This document shows positions 45,228-54,553 of a stretch of DNA of 64,000 nt, piece by piece. The stretch comes from Candidatus Marithrix sp. (GTDB lineage: Bacteria; Pseudomonadota; Gammaproteobacteria; Beggiatoales; Beggiatoaceae), in contig JADGDS010000004.1 of the NCBI GenBank assembly GCA_016744775.1, forward strand, positions 124,001 to 188,000, given 5' to 3'. Both the position numbers and the translations under genes were made by a program. Positions within the stretch are counted from its first letter, which is position 1. Every line of letters begins with the position of its first letter. Under the pieces are notes generated by a model, which was not told the DNA's origin, ran no database searches, and saw nothing but the letters and a program-made list of their open reading frames with translations.

Positions 45228-46364
45228 TTAAATAAACTGTCGATATAAAGCTACATCTACAAAATCTCCTGTTTCTTTTATATCTGGTTCCTGTAAGCCA
45301 TGTTGTATGCACGATGATTTAATACGCTTGATGCCGGTACCCCATTGTTCAATATAATTCAGAGCTTTTAATACTCCTGCAATGCCACGATTACGAATTT
45401 CAGAACGACCCTGTGTCAGGTTTTGTTCTGTAATTGCATGTGGTAAGCCTCCGGGGGATACTATATTAACTATGTCATCAGAAACACCAACTTTTATATC
45501 TCGCCCTTTATTGCTGTAGTCTCTATGCACTACTGCATTCACCAATGCTTCCCTGATTGCTACAATTGGTATTTCATAAGTATCAATTCGTTGCAAACCA
45601 TTTATTTCGCCTCTCAGATGAATATGGTTTTTGATGAAATTTTCAGCATTTTCAAGTTGTGTGAATAGATCGCCGCTGTATTCTTTTTTATCTAAAAAAA
45701 CACTCATTGTTTTGCCTTTGAAGCGGCTGCATTTTATGGTTACATGTTCAAATTTACCCAATAATATTAATAAAGCATTGCTGGGATATGTTTTGCCATT
45801 TTCTTCTTTCAGTAATTTTAAGTTTTTAAGTTTGTTGCTATCACAGACTTTACCTATAGCAGCAAATTTTGATTTAATAGGTGTTAGATCAAGTGTGTCG
45901 AATTCTGTTTCATAGTTAATTTCTTCGTCAAAACTAATATTAGATCTATGTCGTTCTAGTTCTAGTATATTTTCAAATTCAGCTTTGCGGTTTGTTGCTC
46001 CTATTCTAATGTATGTACCATTATTTTTACCATCTTGTTTTAGGTAATAAGGCAATAGGTTGCCACGAAAAATTTCAATAATTAGTATTAACCGACCCTC
46101 TATATTAGCTGTATATATTTCTGGTAAAATATTAGGATAACAACGATCATAAATTATAGAAGCTATTTTGTCTTGTATAGCAAAAATTTCGTTATCATCT
46201 AAACCTATAATTTCCCTGTTATCATTAACACCTATAATAAGTTTACCGCCACTAGTATTAGCAAAGGCAATTATAGTTTTTGCCAAATCAGCAACAGTAG
46301 GTAAGGTTTTTTTAAATTCAAGTGTCTTAGTTTCGCCTTGTTGAATCTCGTCGAGTAATGTCAT
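45228..46364 (-). CDS. AlbA_2 (Schlafen-like)/HATPase protein, COG2865 type
   Basis: 378 residues: N-terminal AlbA_2 nucleic-acid-binding domain (ETKTLEFKKTLP, IAFANTSGGKLIIGVNDN) and a C-terminal HATPase_c_4 domain (VAIREALVNAVVHRDYSNKG and EQWGTGIKRIKSSC). These proteins are often annotated as RecG-like regulators and are frequent in accessory and defence regions. It lies on the opposite strand between the two copies of the cobB-like gene end. Confidence 0.9.
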   Translation of the reverse strand: MTLLDEIQQGETKTLEFKKTLPTVADLAKTIIAFANTSGGKLIIGVNDNREIIGLDDNEIFAIQDKIASIIYDRCYPNILPEIYTANIEGRLILIIEIFRGNLLPYYLKQDGKNNGTYIRIGATNRKAEFENILELERHRSNISFDEEINYETEFDTLDLTPIKSKFAAIGKVCDSNKLKNLKLLKEENGKTYPSNALLILLGKFEHVTIKCSRFKGKTMSVFLDKKEYSGDLFTQLENAENFIKNHIHLRGEINGLQRIDTYEIPIVAIREALVNAVVHRDYSNKGRDIKVGVSDDIVNIVSPGGLPHAITEQNLTQGRSEIRNRGIAGVLKALNYIEQWGTGIKRIKSSCIQHGLQEPDIKETGDFVDVALYRQFI

Positions 46365-46459
46365 TATATTAGTTAAAGAAAAATTCTATGGTATCATATA
46401 TATGAGGTTTCTAAACTTTTGAGGCAAGATTAAAAGCTAATCAGTTGTACTTCTACAAG

Positions 46460-46515
46460 GATGTTAAATAATCGTTGGGTTGGGATATTTGTGGAGTTTG
46501 TGCGTAAATGTTAAT
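46460..46515 (+). repeat. Duplicate of the 3' end of the cobB-like gene
   Basis: 56 bp matching 45111-45168 with a 2-base deletion and 3 substitutions, same strand. It begins gatgtt and ends with the stop codon region. The peptide would be NRWVGIFVEFVRKC against NRWAGRFVEFVRKC in the gene. Like the gene itself it is followed by a family A repeat, here after 13 extra bases. Confidence 0.9.
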
Positions 46516-46528
46516 AACTTTTTGCACT

Positions 46529-46561
46529 AGACCTGACAGGTTTTAAAAACCTGTCAGGTCT
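46529..46561. repeat. Short inverted repeat, family A (copy 5)
   Basis: agacctgacaggttttaaaa plus complement, followed by ctttcg as in copy 4. Part of the duplicated segment of the cobB-like gene end. Confidence 0.85.
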
Positions 46562-46609
46562 TTCGACTATGTTACACTATTGACTTTAAAGAATTTAGCA
46601 GATAATGAC

Positions 46610-47124
46610 ATGAAAACACGAAATCAACTATACCTCAGCCTAAATAGCGGCTAGCACCTTAAATAGCTATGCGACTTCACAGGTGGGCAATATTGACGAT
46701 TTTGACGGCACACTCAAAGACTATATCCTCAAGCGAGCTGATAAAACTATAGAAATAGGAGTATATGAGCCGCAAATCACCCTATAAAGTTCAAATCACC
46801 ACTGCCGATAAAACAATATTATGGCAAACAGAAAGCAAAACCAAATCGGTAAAAACGGCAAAGATTGAATTTAAAGCTGGACAAACTTATTGGCTCATAA
46901 TCAATAAAACAGAATTACAATTTGAAACAGTAGCAAAACTTCCTGATTATCCAACACAATTGCAAGATAAAGCCATACCTGAAAATATGCGTCAAACATT
47001 ACAAGCGGCATGGCTGATAAAACAAGATGATATAACATGGTCATTTGAAGCTTATCAACAAATATCTGATATTGCAGACAATTATGGACCAGCGCGAGAA
47101 TTGTCTGCAATATTAAATCAATAA
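46610..47124 (+). pseudogene. Degraded CHASE2-associated exported/DUF928-like gene
   Basis: A frame at about 46653-46785 encodes QVGNIDDFDGTLKDYILKRA and ends GVYEPQITL-stop, while a shifted frame from 46765 runs to 47124 (119 residues, RKSPYKVQITTADKTILWQT, then ELQFETVAKL). Together they look like one protein split by a frameshift near 46770, with further stops upstream. The second part resembles the domain found beside CHASE2 or CHAT proteins in cyanobacteria and sulfur bacteria. The 119-residue part could still be translated from ATG at 46765. Likely a remnant of the same operon as the truncated CHASE2 gene downstream. Confidence 0.5.
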
Positions 47125-47126
47125 TA

Positions 47127-47211
47127 AAAAAGCCCCCTAACCCCCTAAAGGGGGAACTCACTTCATTACAAGCACAATCTAACTCCCCCTTTAGGGGGTT
47201 GGGGGGCTTTT
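47127..47211. repeat. Family C G/C-tract repeat
   Basis: 85 bp: aaaaagccccctaaccccct at the left, agggggttggggggctttt at the right, with a unique middle. Shares the core tract and layout with 9532-9648. Confidence 0.85.
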
Positions 47212-47242
47212 ATGACAATAACCAAAAATACCTAAAAAAAAC

Positions 47243-47650
47243 ATGAAAAAACTAAAGTCGCTAATCACAAAAACAACTAAATTATGGCAAGAATTATCCC
47301 CATTCCGTAATGGGCAATTAGTAGCAGAAATAGAAGACTCAAGTGCAGATTGGATGATGACACTATATCACGGCAACTTAGTTAAACAAAACACCCCGCC
47401 CTTTGTCATACTAGACATAGATGATGAGACCTATCAAGATTGGGGAGAACCATTCATTACTCCACGTTATAAACTACTAAAACTATTACAATTTGCCATA
47501 AAAGGCAAACCAAAATTGATAATAATAGATATTGCAATTAACAAACAACCACATCAAACTTCAGGCTTGCACCCAGATGATTTAGCTCTACAACAATACC
47601 TTGCCCAATATGAAAAAACCCAATTTATTTATCATAATTCACTTAGATAA
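47243..47650 (+). pseudogene. CHASE2 sensor protein, truncated after the N-terminus
   Basis: 135 residues encode only the start of a CHASE2 extracellular sensor domain: FVILDIDDETYQDWGEPFIT, then PKLIIIDIAIN. Full CHASE2 proteins continue with more sensor, several membrane helices and an enzyme domain. The frame ends where the oppositely oriented sulfite exporter gene begins (12-base overlap), so the exporter segment probably replaced the rest. Confidence 0.75.
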
Positions 47651-48400
47651 CAGTTTAATTGTTAAAAACAAGATTGCTACTAGAATTACCGCGCCTAAGA
47701 TTTTTTCCATTATCTTAGGCGAAAACTTAAATGATCCCATAAATGATCCTAACGCGCCTCCGGCTAAGACTGCAATTATTAATGGAATATAATCTGTTAA
47801 ATCAATTGAATTATGCTGGAGGCGTGATAATAGCCCTGAACATGAATTAAGCCAAATAAAAATAGCTGCACATGCAGCGGCTTCTTTTCCTGTACCTAAG
47901 CCTAAAATGATTATTAAAGGAACAAGATAAATACCCCCGCCAATGCCAACTATGCCGGCAACTAAACCAAGTATTGATCCAGCAATTAGTGACAGAAGAA
48001 TTTTTTGTTTTTGCCCAAGATTTAATTGGATTTTTGTGTCTTGCCAAAGATATATCCTAGCTGCGACAAAAACTAATGATATTAATAATATCCAATAAAA
48101 TATTTCTTTTGGTAATTTAAGAGAACCTCCTAAATATGCCATAGGTATTGAGGAGATTATAAATGGTAATATCAGTTTTATTTTAGCATGTTTGTTTCTT
48201 ATGAAGTTAAAGCTAGCTACTGAGGTAACAAATAGGTTGAGAGATAAAGAAATCATAGGTATTGCTAAGATGTTCATGCCAAATATTGCCATCAATGCTG
48301 TGTATGATGATCCCCCTCCTAAACCTACAGAAGAATATGTGAATGCAACTATAAAAAAAAGAATTGCCAAAAAGTATGGCGATGAAATTATTATATCCAT
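47639..48400 (-). CDS. TauE/SafE-family sulfite (anion) exporter
   Basis: 253 residues, eight helices in two halves. Family motifs: YSSVGLGGGSSYTALMAIFG in the first half and GIVGIGGGIYLVPLIIILGL in the second. The family exports sulfite, sulfoacetate and related anions. In a sulfur oxidiser it could remove sulfite, which is inference. Its 3' end lies on the truncated CHASE2 gene. Confidence 0.92.
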   Translation of the reverse strand: MDIIISSPYFLAILFFIVAFTYSSVGLGGGSSYTALMAIFGMNILAIPMISLSLNLFVTSVASFNFIRNKHAKIKLILPFIISSIPMAYLGGSLKLPKEIFYWILLISLVFVAARIYLWQDTKIQLNLGQKQKILLSLIAGSILGLVAGIVGIGGGIYLVPLIIILGLGTGKEAAACAAIFIWLNSCSGLLSRLQHNSIDLTDYIPLIIAVLAGGALGSFMGSFKFSPKIMEKILGAVILVAILFLTIKLLSK

Positions 48401-48433
48401 TGTTTAGTAATCATATTGGTTGTGGAATAAACT

Positions 48434-48638
48434 AATTGTTTTATGGTTAGCTGGTGCTGAAATCCCTGTTTATATGCAATCCCTGTAGTTTTCTAAATAA
48501 TAGGTATAATACCAATCAAATTTAATGATTAATTATACCGAACATGAATCCAGAAGCTTTAAAAACACTTACCACATTATGCACTGATGTCATGCGGTGC
48601 GATCAATTTCGTTTTCAAAAACGTATTCGTCATCTTAA
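48434..48638 (+). pseudogene. Extra copy of the hrpA leader and first 31 codons
   Basis: 205 bp matching 49484-49689 on the same strand. The leader part (about 108 bp) differs at only a handful of positions, including the inverted repeat ggtataat / attatacc. The coding part from ATG 48544 (MNPEALKTLTTLCTDVMRCD, then QFRFQKRIRHLK) differs from hrpA at 17 of 96 bases: seven codons changed silently and six changed with mild substitutions. It then runs into unrelated DNA and a stop. The silent changes imply an allele that evolved as a functional hrpA elsewhere. Confidence 0.88.
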
Positions 48639-48729
48639 GCCATGTAGGGTTGGTGGAACTTGTGGAACCGACCATTCGGTGTGAAATCCAATATTTGATT
48701 TTAATTAAATTAAGGAATTAATCTGATTA

Positions 48730-49140
48730 TTAGCTCGAATGCTGAAGCAAAATAGCACATTTTTCGTAGTCTATGACCATTTTAGTCCTCATAAATAAAT
48801 CACCACCAATAATTCCATTAATCCCAAAACCATAATCCATATCACCAACTTGTATGATGCAGTCTTCAATTGAAACATCGTCAATAATTAAGGCATCAAT
48901 TCTCTTTTCAATAACATACTCGTTTCCTCCAACACCAACAATTTTGCGAACCTTATCCTCTGGTTCTGAGTCAATCCCAAATTTGCGAAGGTAATCTGAG
49001 GAAAATATAGTTGCGGCTGATCCAGTATCAACTAATACATGGTCGATTCTGAACTCGATGCCACGATGCACAGCAGTTATACTTATAAAAGGTAATTTAT
49101 TGCGTAGTTCAAAATGTATCAAGCTCTGACTCCCATCCAT
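48730..49140 (-). CDS. Retropepsin-like aspartic protease
   Basis: 136 residues with the signature HVLVDTGSAATIFSSDYL (catalytic Asp in DTG) and a later hydrophobic motif GINGIIGGDLFMRTKMVIDY typical of clan AA single-domain proteases that act as dimers. Overlaps the upstream small gene by 22 bases, so the two form a pair. Located between the two hrpA 5' ends. Confidence 0.88.
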   Translation of the reverse strand: MDGSQSLIHFELRNKLPFISITAVHRGIEFRIDHVLVDTGSAATIFSSDYLRKFGIDSEPEDKVRKIVGVGGNEYVIEKRIDALIIDDVSIEDCIIQVGDMDYGFGINGIIGGDLFMRTKMVIDYEKCAILLQHSS

Positions 49141-49373
49141 CGGGTAATCGGAATTTCCAAGATGGACATTTCAGTATTCGCAAATAAAAACTCTTTACTA
49201 GGGTGTTCTTGATGCAAGCTTCGGTATTCATCGTAAGCATCAAAAGACTTGTCAAAAATATCAAGCACCTCGAAATCTTCAACAACAAACTGATCATCTG
49301 TTTGGTGGAATTTTTTTGCTTCTATTACCAACCATTTGGATGGGTATTTTTCCCTAATCTCTTGCCATAACAT
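49119..49373 (-). CDS. Small partner protein of the aspartic protease
   Basis: 84 residues from ATG 49373, which has AAGGAG 8 bases upstream; an in-frame TTG 18 bases earlier is less likely. It begins MLWQEIREKYPSKWLVIEAK, and the body FEVLDIFDKSFDAYDEYRSL is acidic and helical. It is commonly seen ahead of aspartic proteases of this type. Possible chaperone, substrate or antitoxin-like partner; none shown. Confidence 0.7.
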   Translation of the reverse strand: MLWQEIREKYPSKWLVIEAKKFHQTDDQFVVEDFEVLDIFDKSFDAYDEYRSLHQEHPSKEFLFANTEMSILEIPITRWMGVRA

Positions 49374-49552
49374 AGCTTCTCTCCTTAGCAATGAAAATAA
49401 TTGTCTGTATAAATATTTTGGCTTGGTGCGTAGAACGCACCCTACAGCACTATCAGTTATCTATTTATAATAGTATAGCATAAAATTAGTTTATGGTTAG
49501 CTGGCGCTGAAATCCCTGTTTATATGCAATCCCTGTAGTTTTCTAAATAATA

Positions 49553-49590
49553 GGTATAATACCAATCAAATTTAACGATCAAATTATACC
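49553..49590 (+). promoter_or_regulatory. hrpA leader with inverted repeat and -10 box
   Basis: ggtataat ... attatacc, 8-bp arms separated by 22 bases, ending 4 bases before the hrpA ATG. The left arm includes TATAAT. The same arms are kept in the extra copy (48503-48539), although the bases between have changed. Could be an operator or an RNA hairpin over the ribosome site. Confidence 0.45.
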
Positions 49591-49594
49591 GAAC

Positions 49595-52500
49595 ATGAAT
49601 CAAGAACCCCTAAAAACACTATCGACATTATGCAGCGACGTAATGCGCTGCGATCAATTTCGTTTTAAGAAACGTATTCGTAATCTCAAATCTCGAAAGG
49701 GTGATATTGTTCAGCCTTTTGAAAAATTAATGGCTGATATTGAGAAGTCATTGAAAAAGCGTCAGCGTCGTTTTGCTAACTTGCCTCAGCCTCAATTTCC
49801 TGATGATTTACCTGTAAGTTCTCAGCGTCAGAATATTGCAGATCTTATTGCTCAGCATCAAGTTGTTATTGTTGCTGGTGAAACTGGTTCAGGTAAAACT
49901 ACTCAGTTACCTAAAATCTGTTTATCACTTCAACGTGGTGTGAATGGCATGATTGCTTGTACACAGCCGCGTCGTATTGCCGCTCGCGCTGTTGCTAGTC
50001 GCGTGGCTAGTGAGCTTGATACACCATTAGGCAATGCTGTTGGTTACAAAGTACGTTTCAGCGATAAATTAAGTTCTGAAACTTATATTAAATTTATGAC
50101 TGATGGTATTTTATTGGCTGAGACTCAAGGCGATAGATTTTTAGATGCTTATGATACTATCATTATAGATGAAGCACATGAGCGTAGTTTGAATATTGAT
50201 TTTTTATTAGGTTATTTGAAAAAATTATTGCCTAAAAGACCAGATTTAAAAGTCATTATTACTTCTGCGACAATTGATACTCAGCGTTTTTCTAAGCATT
50301 TTAATAATGCCCCTGTTATTGAAGTGTCTGGGCGTACTTATCCAGTAGAAGTACGTTATAATCCGCTAGCAGATGATGATGAGGATATGGCACAAGCCAT
50401 TGTTGATGCAGTAGATGAAGTAACTTTACATGATCGACTGGCTGATATGTTAATTTTCTTAGCTGGTGAGCGTGAAATTCGTGAAACCGCTGAAGCTTTA
50501 GCCAAACATCATTTGCCCAATACTGAAATTGTAGCCTTATATGCCCGTCTCTCAGCGGCAGAACAAAATCGGGTTTTTAATCCGAGTCATCAGCGGCGTA
50601 TTATTCTAGCAACTAATGTTGCAGAAACTTCCTTGACTGTACCCAGAATTAAAGCGGTTATTGATACCGGTTTTGCACGAATTAGTCGTTATAGTATTCG
50701 CAATAAAGTTCAGCGGCTACCAATAGAAAAAATTTCACGTTCAAGTGCCAATCAACGTAAAGGGCGATGTGGGCGAATTTCCCCCGGTTTATGTATTCGC
50801 TTATATTCTGCTGAAGATTATGATTTACGCCCCGAATTTACTGATCCAGAAATTATCCGAACTTCATTAGCCTCAGTAATTTTGCAAATGTTAGCATTAG
50901 GTTTCGGTGATGTCAATAATTTTCCCTTTGTTGATCCACCTAATTCTAAAATAATTAATGATGGTTTTATTCTATTACTAGAATTAAGTGCGGTAGATGA
51001 TCAGCGGCGTTTAACTCAAATTGGGCGACAAATCGCCAAATTGCCAATTGATCCTAAAATTGCACGTATGATTTTAGCGGCGGCAGAGCAAACTTGCTTA
51101 AAAGAAATTCTGATTATTGCCAGTGCTTTAAGTATTCAAGATCCTCGTGAACGCCCAATGGATGCACAACAAGCCGCTGATTTAGCTCAAGAACAATTTA
51201 GAGATGAACTATCTGATTTTCTTAGCTATTTAAAACTTTGGGATTTTTACCATGAGCATTCTAAACACCTATCAACAAATAAGTTAAGAAATTTATGCCG
51301 TAAAAATTTTTTATCTTATAACAGGATGCGTGAATGGATAGATATACATAAACAATTAAATTTATTAGTCAAAGAATCCGGCTGGAAAATCAATCAAGCT
51401 GACGCTGGTTATAATGAAATTCATGAAGCTTTATTGACTGGTTTATTAGGAAATATTGCCTGTAAAGCTGATTCGGATTATTTAGGCGCACGTCAAATTA
51501 AATTAAACATACATCCCGGATCAAGTTTATTTAAAAAACAGCCTAAATGGATTATGGCAAATGAATTAGTCGAAACCACGCGCTTATACGCTCGTTCAGT
51601 CGCAAAAATTAATCCTGAATGGATAGAACCAATAGCACAACATTTATGTCAAACTCAGTATTTTGAAGCCCATTGGCAAAAACGCCCTGCCCAAGTTGGA
51701 GCTTTTGAGAAGGTTACTTTGTATGGTTTAACCATTATAGCCAAACGTAAAATCAACTATGGTCCAATTGACCCAAAATATTCACGGGAAATATTTATTC
51801 GTGGAGCCTTAGTTGAAGGAGAATATAATACTAGAGCGGCTTTTTTTAAACACAATCAAGAATTAATCGCCGATATTGAACGCTTAGAACATAAATCGCG
51901 CCGTCAAGATATTTTGGTTGATTCGGAAGATGTCTATGTTTTTTATAATAAACATATACCAGAAGGTATTTATAGCGGCAAGGCATTTGAAACATGGTTA
52001 GCTAAAGATAATAATGATAAATTGCTATTTTTAAGTCGCGAAGATTTAATGAAACATGCCGCTGATAATATTACAGCTCATGTTTTTCCTGATTATATTT
52101 ATATAAATAGCATGATTTTGCCGCTAAGTTATCACTTTGAACCCAAACATGAGCAAGATGGTGTGACAGTAAAAGTTCCTCTTGCTTTATTAAATCAACT
52201 AAATCCTTCAAATTTTGAATGGTTAGTGCCCGGATTATTGGAAGAAAAAATCATTGCCTTGCTGCGTAGCCTGCCAAAAAATTTAAGAAAATCATTTGTA
52301 CCAGTGCCAGATGTAGCAAAAGATGCAATAGATACATTAAAAAACCCAACAGTTAGTTTTCGCGAAGGCGGCAGCTATTTAGAATATCCGAAACAATCCC
52401 TAATTGAAGCCTTAACAAGATACTGTCACCGCCACCTTGGCAAACCGGTGGAACAGGATATTTGGAACTTAGAGAACCTGCCAGCCCATTTATTAATGAA

Positions 52501-53434
52501 CTTTCAACTAGTTGAAAACTTAGAACAATCTAAGGTTCTAGCAATGGGGCGTGACTTAGTAGAATTACAACAAAAATTTGGAACTCATGCCACCCAAAAC
52601 TCGCAACAACAAGTAGCAGATAAAAGTGGATTAGAACGCGATAAACTAACAAAATGGGATTTTGGCGACTTACCAGAACAAGTAACATTACCCCTTGAAA
52701 GTATAACAGTACAAGGCTATCCAACTCTAATTGATCAAGAAACACATGTTGCCTTGCGCGTTTTAGACAATCCAAACAAAGCCCAAGAAAATTTTCGCAG
52801 CGGCTTACGACGCTTATTTATGTTAAATCTACCGACAAAAAAATTACAAAAACAAATGCCGATAGACCATAAATTATGCTTACAATACATGAAAATAGGC
52901 AAAAACTGCGAACAATTCAAACAAGATTTGCTGACAACAATAATAGATTCACTATTCCTAACAGAACCATTACCAAGAACATCAACAGAATTTGAACAAC
53001 GCCTAGTAAGTGGCAAACCAAAAGTAATGCAACTAGCCAGCGAATATGCCCAACACCTAAGTAAAGTATTAGAAGAATACCACCAACTAACCCAAAACCT
53101 AAACAAAAGCACAAACCCAGCCATAGCAGAAATAAAACAACACTTAAAACACCTAATCTACGAAGGATTTATAAAAGACATCCCCCTAAACCAACTAAAA
53201 CACATGCCGCGCTACCTAAAAGCAATACAAATCCGCCTAACAAGACTAGTAAACGATCCGCAAAAAGACGCAAGAAAAGCGGCAGAAATAGACAAACTAT
53301 GGAAAAAATATCAACAAACAAAAAAGGCAGAACAAAAATGGATACTAGAAGAACTAAGAGTATCACTATTTGCGCCGGAATTGAAAACAGCTTATCCGGT
53401 TTCGGTGCAGAGGGTTGAGAGGATGTTTGGGTGA
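49595..53434 (+). CDS. hrpA: ATP-dependent RNA helicase HrpA
   Basis: DEAH-box helicase, 1279 residues (E. coli HrpA 1300). Walker A GETGSGKTTQLPK at 95-107, DEAH in IIIDEAHERSLNIDFLLG near 192, SAT in VIITSATIDTQRFS, motif V/VI in ILATNVAETSLTVPRIKAV and QRKGRCGRISPG. It then has the HA2 and OB domains and the long C-terminal DUF3418 extension typical of HrpA. The family unwinds mRNA and resolves stalled ribosomes in E. coli. Codon use turns noticeably A/C-rich in the last 400 bases. Confidence 0.97.
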   Translation: MNQEPLKTLSTLCSDVMRCDQFRFKKRIRNLKSRKGDIVQPFEKLMADIEKSLKKRQRRFANLPQPQFPDDLPVSSQRQNIADLIAQHQVVIVAGETGSGKTTQLPKICLSLQRGVNGMIACTQPRRIAARAVASRVASELDTPLGNAVGYKVRFSDKLSSETYIKFMTDGILLAETQGDRFLDAYDTIIIDEAHERSLNIDFLLGYLKKLLPKRPDLKVIITSATIDTQRFSKHFNNAPVIEVSGRTYPVEVRYNPLADDDEDMAQAIVDAVDEVTLHDRLADMLIFLAGEREIRETAEALAKHHLPNTEIVALYARLSAAEQNRVFNPSHQRRIILATNVAETSLTVPRIKAVIDTGFARISRYSIRNKVQRLPIEKISRSSANQRKGRCGRISPGLCIRLYSAEDYDLRPEFTDPEIIRTSLASVILQMLALGFGDVNNFPFVDPPNSKIINDGFILLLELSAVDDQRRLTQIGRQIAKLPIDPKIARMILAAAEQTCLKEILIIASALSIQDPRERPMDAQQAADLAQEQFRDELSDFLSYLKLWDFYHEHSKHLSTNKLRNLCRKNFLSYNRMREWIDIHKQLNLLVKESGWKINQADAGYNEIHEALLTGLLGNIACKADSDYLGARQIKLNIHPGSSLFKKQPKWIMANELVETTRLYARSVAKINPEWIEPIAQHLCQTQYFEAHWQKRPAQVGAFEKVTLYGLTIIAKRKINYGPIDPKYSREIFIRGALVEGEYNTRAAFFKHNQELIADIERLEHKSRRQDILVDSEDVYVFYNKHIPEGIYSGKAFETWLAKDNNDKLLFLSREDLMKHAADNITAHVFPDYIYINSMILPLSYHFEPKHEQDGVTVKVPLALLNQLNPSNFEWLVPGLLEEKIIALLRSLPKNLRKSFVPVPDVAKDAIDTLKNPTVSFREGGSYLEYPKQSLIEALTRYCHRHLGKPVEQDIWNLENLPAHLLMNFQLVENLEQSKVLAMGRDLVELQQKFGTHATQNSQQQVADKSGLERDKLTKWDFGDLPEQVTLPLESITVQGYPTLIDQETHVALRVLDNPNKAQENFRSGLRRLFMLNLPTKKLQKQMPIDHKLCLQYMKIGKNCEQFKQDLLTTIIDSLFLTEPLPRTSTEFEQRLVSGKPKVMQLASEYAQHLSKVLEEYHQLTQNLNKSTNPAIAEIKQHLKHLIYEGFIKDIPLNQLKHMPRYLKAIQIRLTRLVNDPQKDARKAAEIDKLWKKYQQTKKAEQKWILEELRVSLFAPELKTAYPVSVQRVERMFG

Positions 53435-53456
53435 AAAGTTAATGTAATTAATGTAG

Positions 53457-53482
53457 GTTGGGCTGACAAAAAGAAGCCCAAC
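53457..53482. terminator. Hairpin between hrpA and the AI-2E gene
   Basis: gttgggct and agcccaac form an 8-bp stem with a 10-base loop 23 bases after the hrpA stop; no strong T-run. Also resembles the widespread repeat gtaggttgggct of large sulfur bacteria. Confidence 0.55.
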
Positions 53483-53500
53483 AATTCAATCTAATCTTTA

Positions 53501-54553
53501 TTATTCAATAGTAGCACGAGGCCATACTATTAATAATGCTTTTATTAGTGTTGCTAAAGGTATGGCAAAAAATACTCCCCATACTCCCCACAAATTACCA
53601 AATACTAAAATTGATACCATAATTGCTACAGGATGTAAATTTACGGCTTCTGAAAATAGTAAAGGTACTAAAACATTACCATCAAGTGCTTGTAAAATCA
53701 AATAGGAACCCATTACCCAGAAAAAAGATGCCTCAAACCCCCATTGAAAATAAGCTACTATCATAACAGGAAATGTTACTACTACAGCTCCAACATAGGG
53801 AATTATAACTGATAAACCTACTAGCACTGCTAATAAAGAAGCATAATTCATATTTAAATATGCAAATAAGAAATATGCAGCAATACCTACAATAAATATT
53901 TCATATACCTTACCACGTACATAATTGCCCATCTGAGCGTTCATTTCTTTCCAAACTTGTTCAGCAACATGATGTTCATTAGGTAAGAATCCTACTAACC
54001 AAGTTAAAATTTTGTCTTTATCTTTTAAGAAAAAAAAGACTAGTAAAGGAACTAAAATAGCATAGATAACTAAAGCAATTAAAGTTGGAATTGAAGATAA
54101 GGAATAAGATAATATCTCTTTCCCTATTTGATTCACACGCTCACGTATTGGCTCAATAATACCTTTAACATTCTCATCAGCAAGAAACTGATTGTCTTTT
54201 CGAATCTCTTCTAATAATTGTTGTCCCTTTACAACCATTTTTGGCAGTTCTGCAATTAATTCAGTCAATTGATATGATAATAAAGGTAATAATACCACAA
54301 TAAAAAATATCAATATTGTAATAAACCCACTATAAACTAAGAATAGTGCTAAAAAATATGGAAAATGCCAATGTTCTAAATTTTTTATTAAACCATCTAA
54401 TAAATAAGCAATTACAATACTTGCTAAAACTGGAGCCAAGATTTGACTCATCGTCATCAATACGGTAAAGCTAACGATCAATAAGATTGCTAGCAATACC
54501 GCTTGCGGATCAGAAAAATAGCGATGGAACCATTCTTTTATTACTTTAATCAT
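53501..54553 (-). CDS. AI-2E/PerM-family transporter
   Basis: 350 residues with about eight helices. Family motifs: PVLASIVIAYLLDGLIKNLE near the start, LVFFFLKDKDKILTWLVGFL, and the C-terminal HPVAIMVSILVFGNLWGVWG with GVFFAIPLATLIKALL. Members export autoinducer-2 or act as Na+/H+ antiporters; the substrate here is unknown. Overlaps the upstream gene by 4 bases. Confidence 0.92.
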   Translation of the reverse strand: MIKVIKEWFHRYFSDPQAVLLAILLIVSFTVLMTMSQILAPVLASIVIAYLLDGLIKNLEHWHFPYFLALFLVYSGFITILIFFIVVLLPLLSYQLTELIAELPKMVVKGQQLLEEIRKDNQFLADENVKGIIEPIRERVNQIGKEILSYSLSSIPTLIALVIYAILVPLLVFFFLKDKDKILTWLVGFLPNEHHVAEQVWKEMNAQMGNYVRGKVYEIFIVGIAAYFLFAYLNMNYASLLAVLVGLSVIIPYVGAVVVTFPVMIVAYFQWGFEASFFWVMGSYLILQALDGNVLVPLLFSEAVNLHPVAIMVSILVFGNLWGVWGVFFAIPLATLIKALLIVWPRATIE

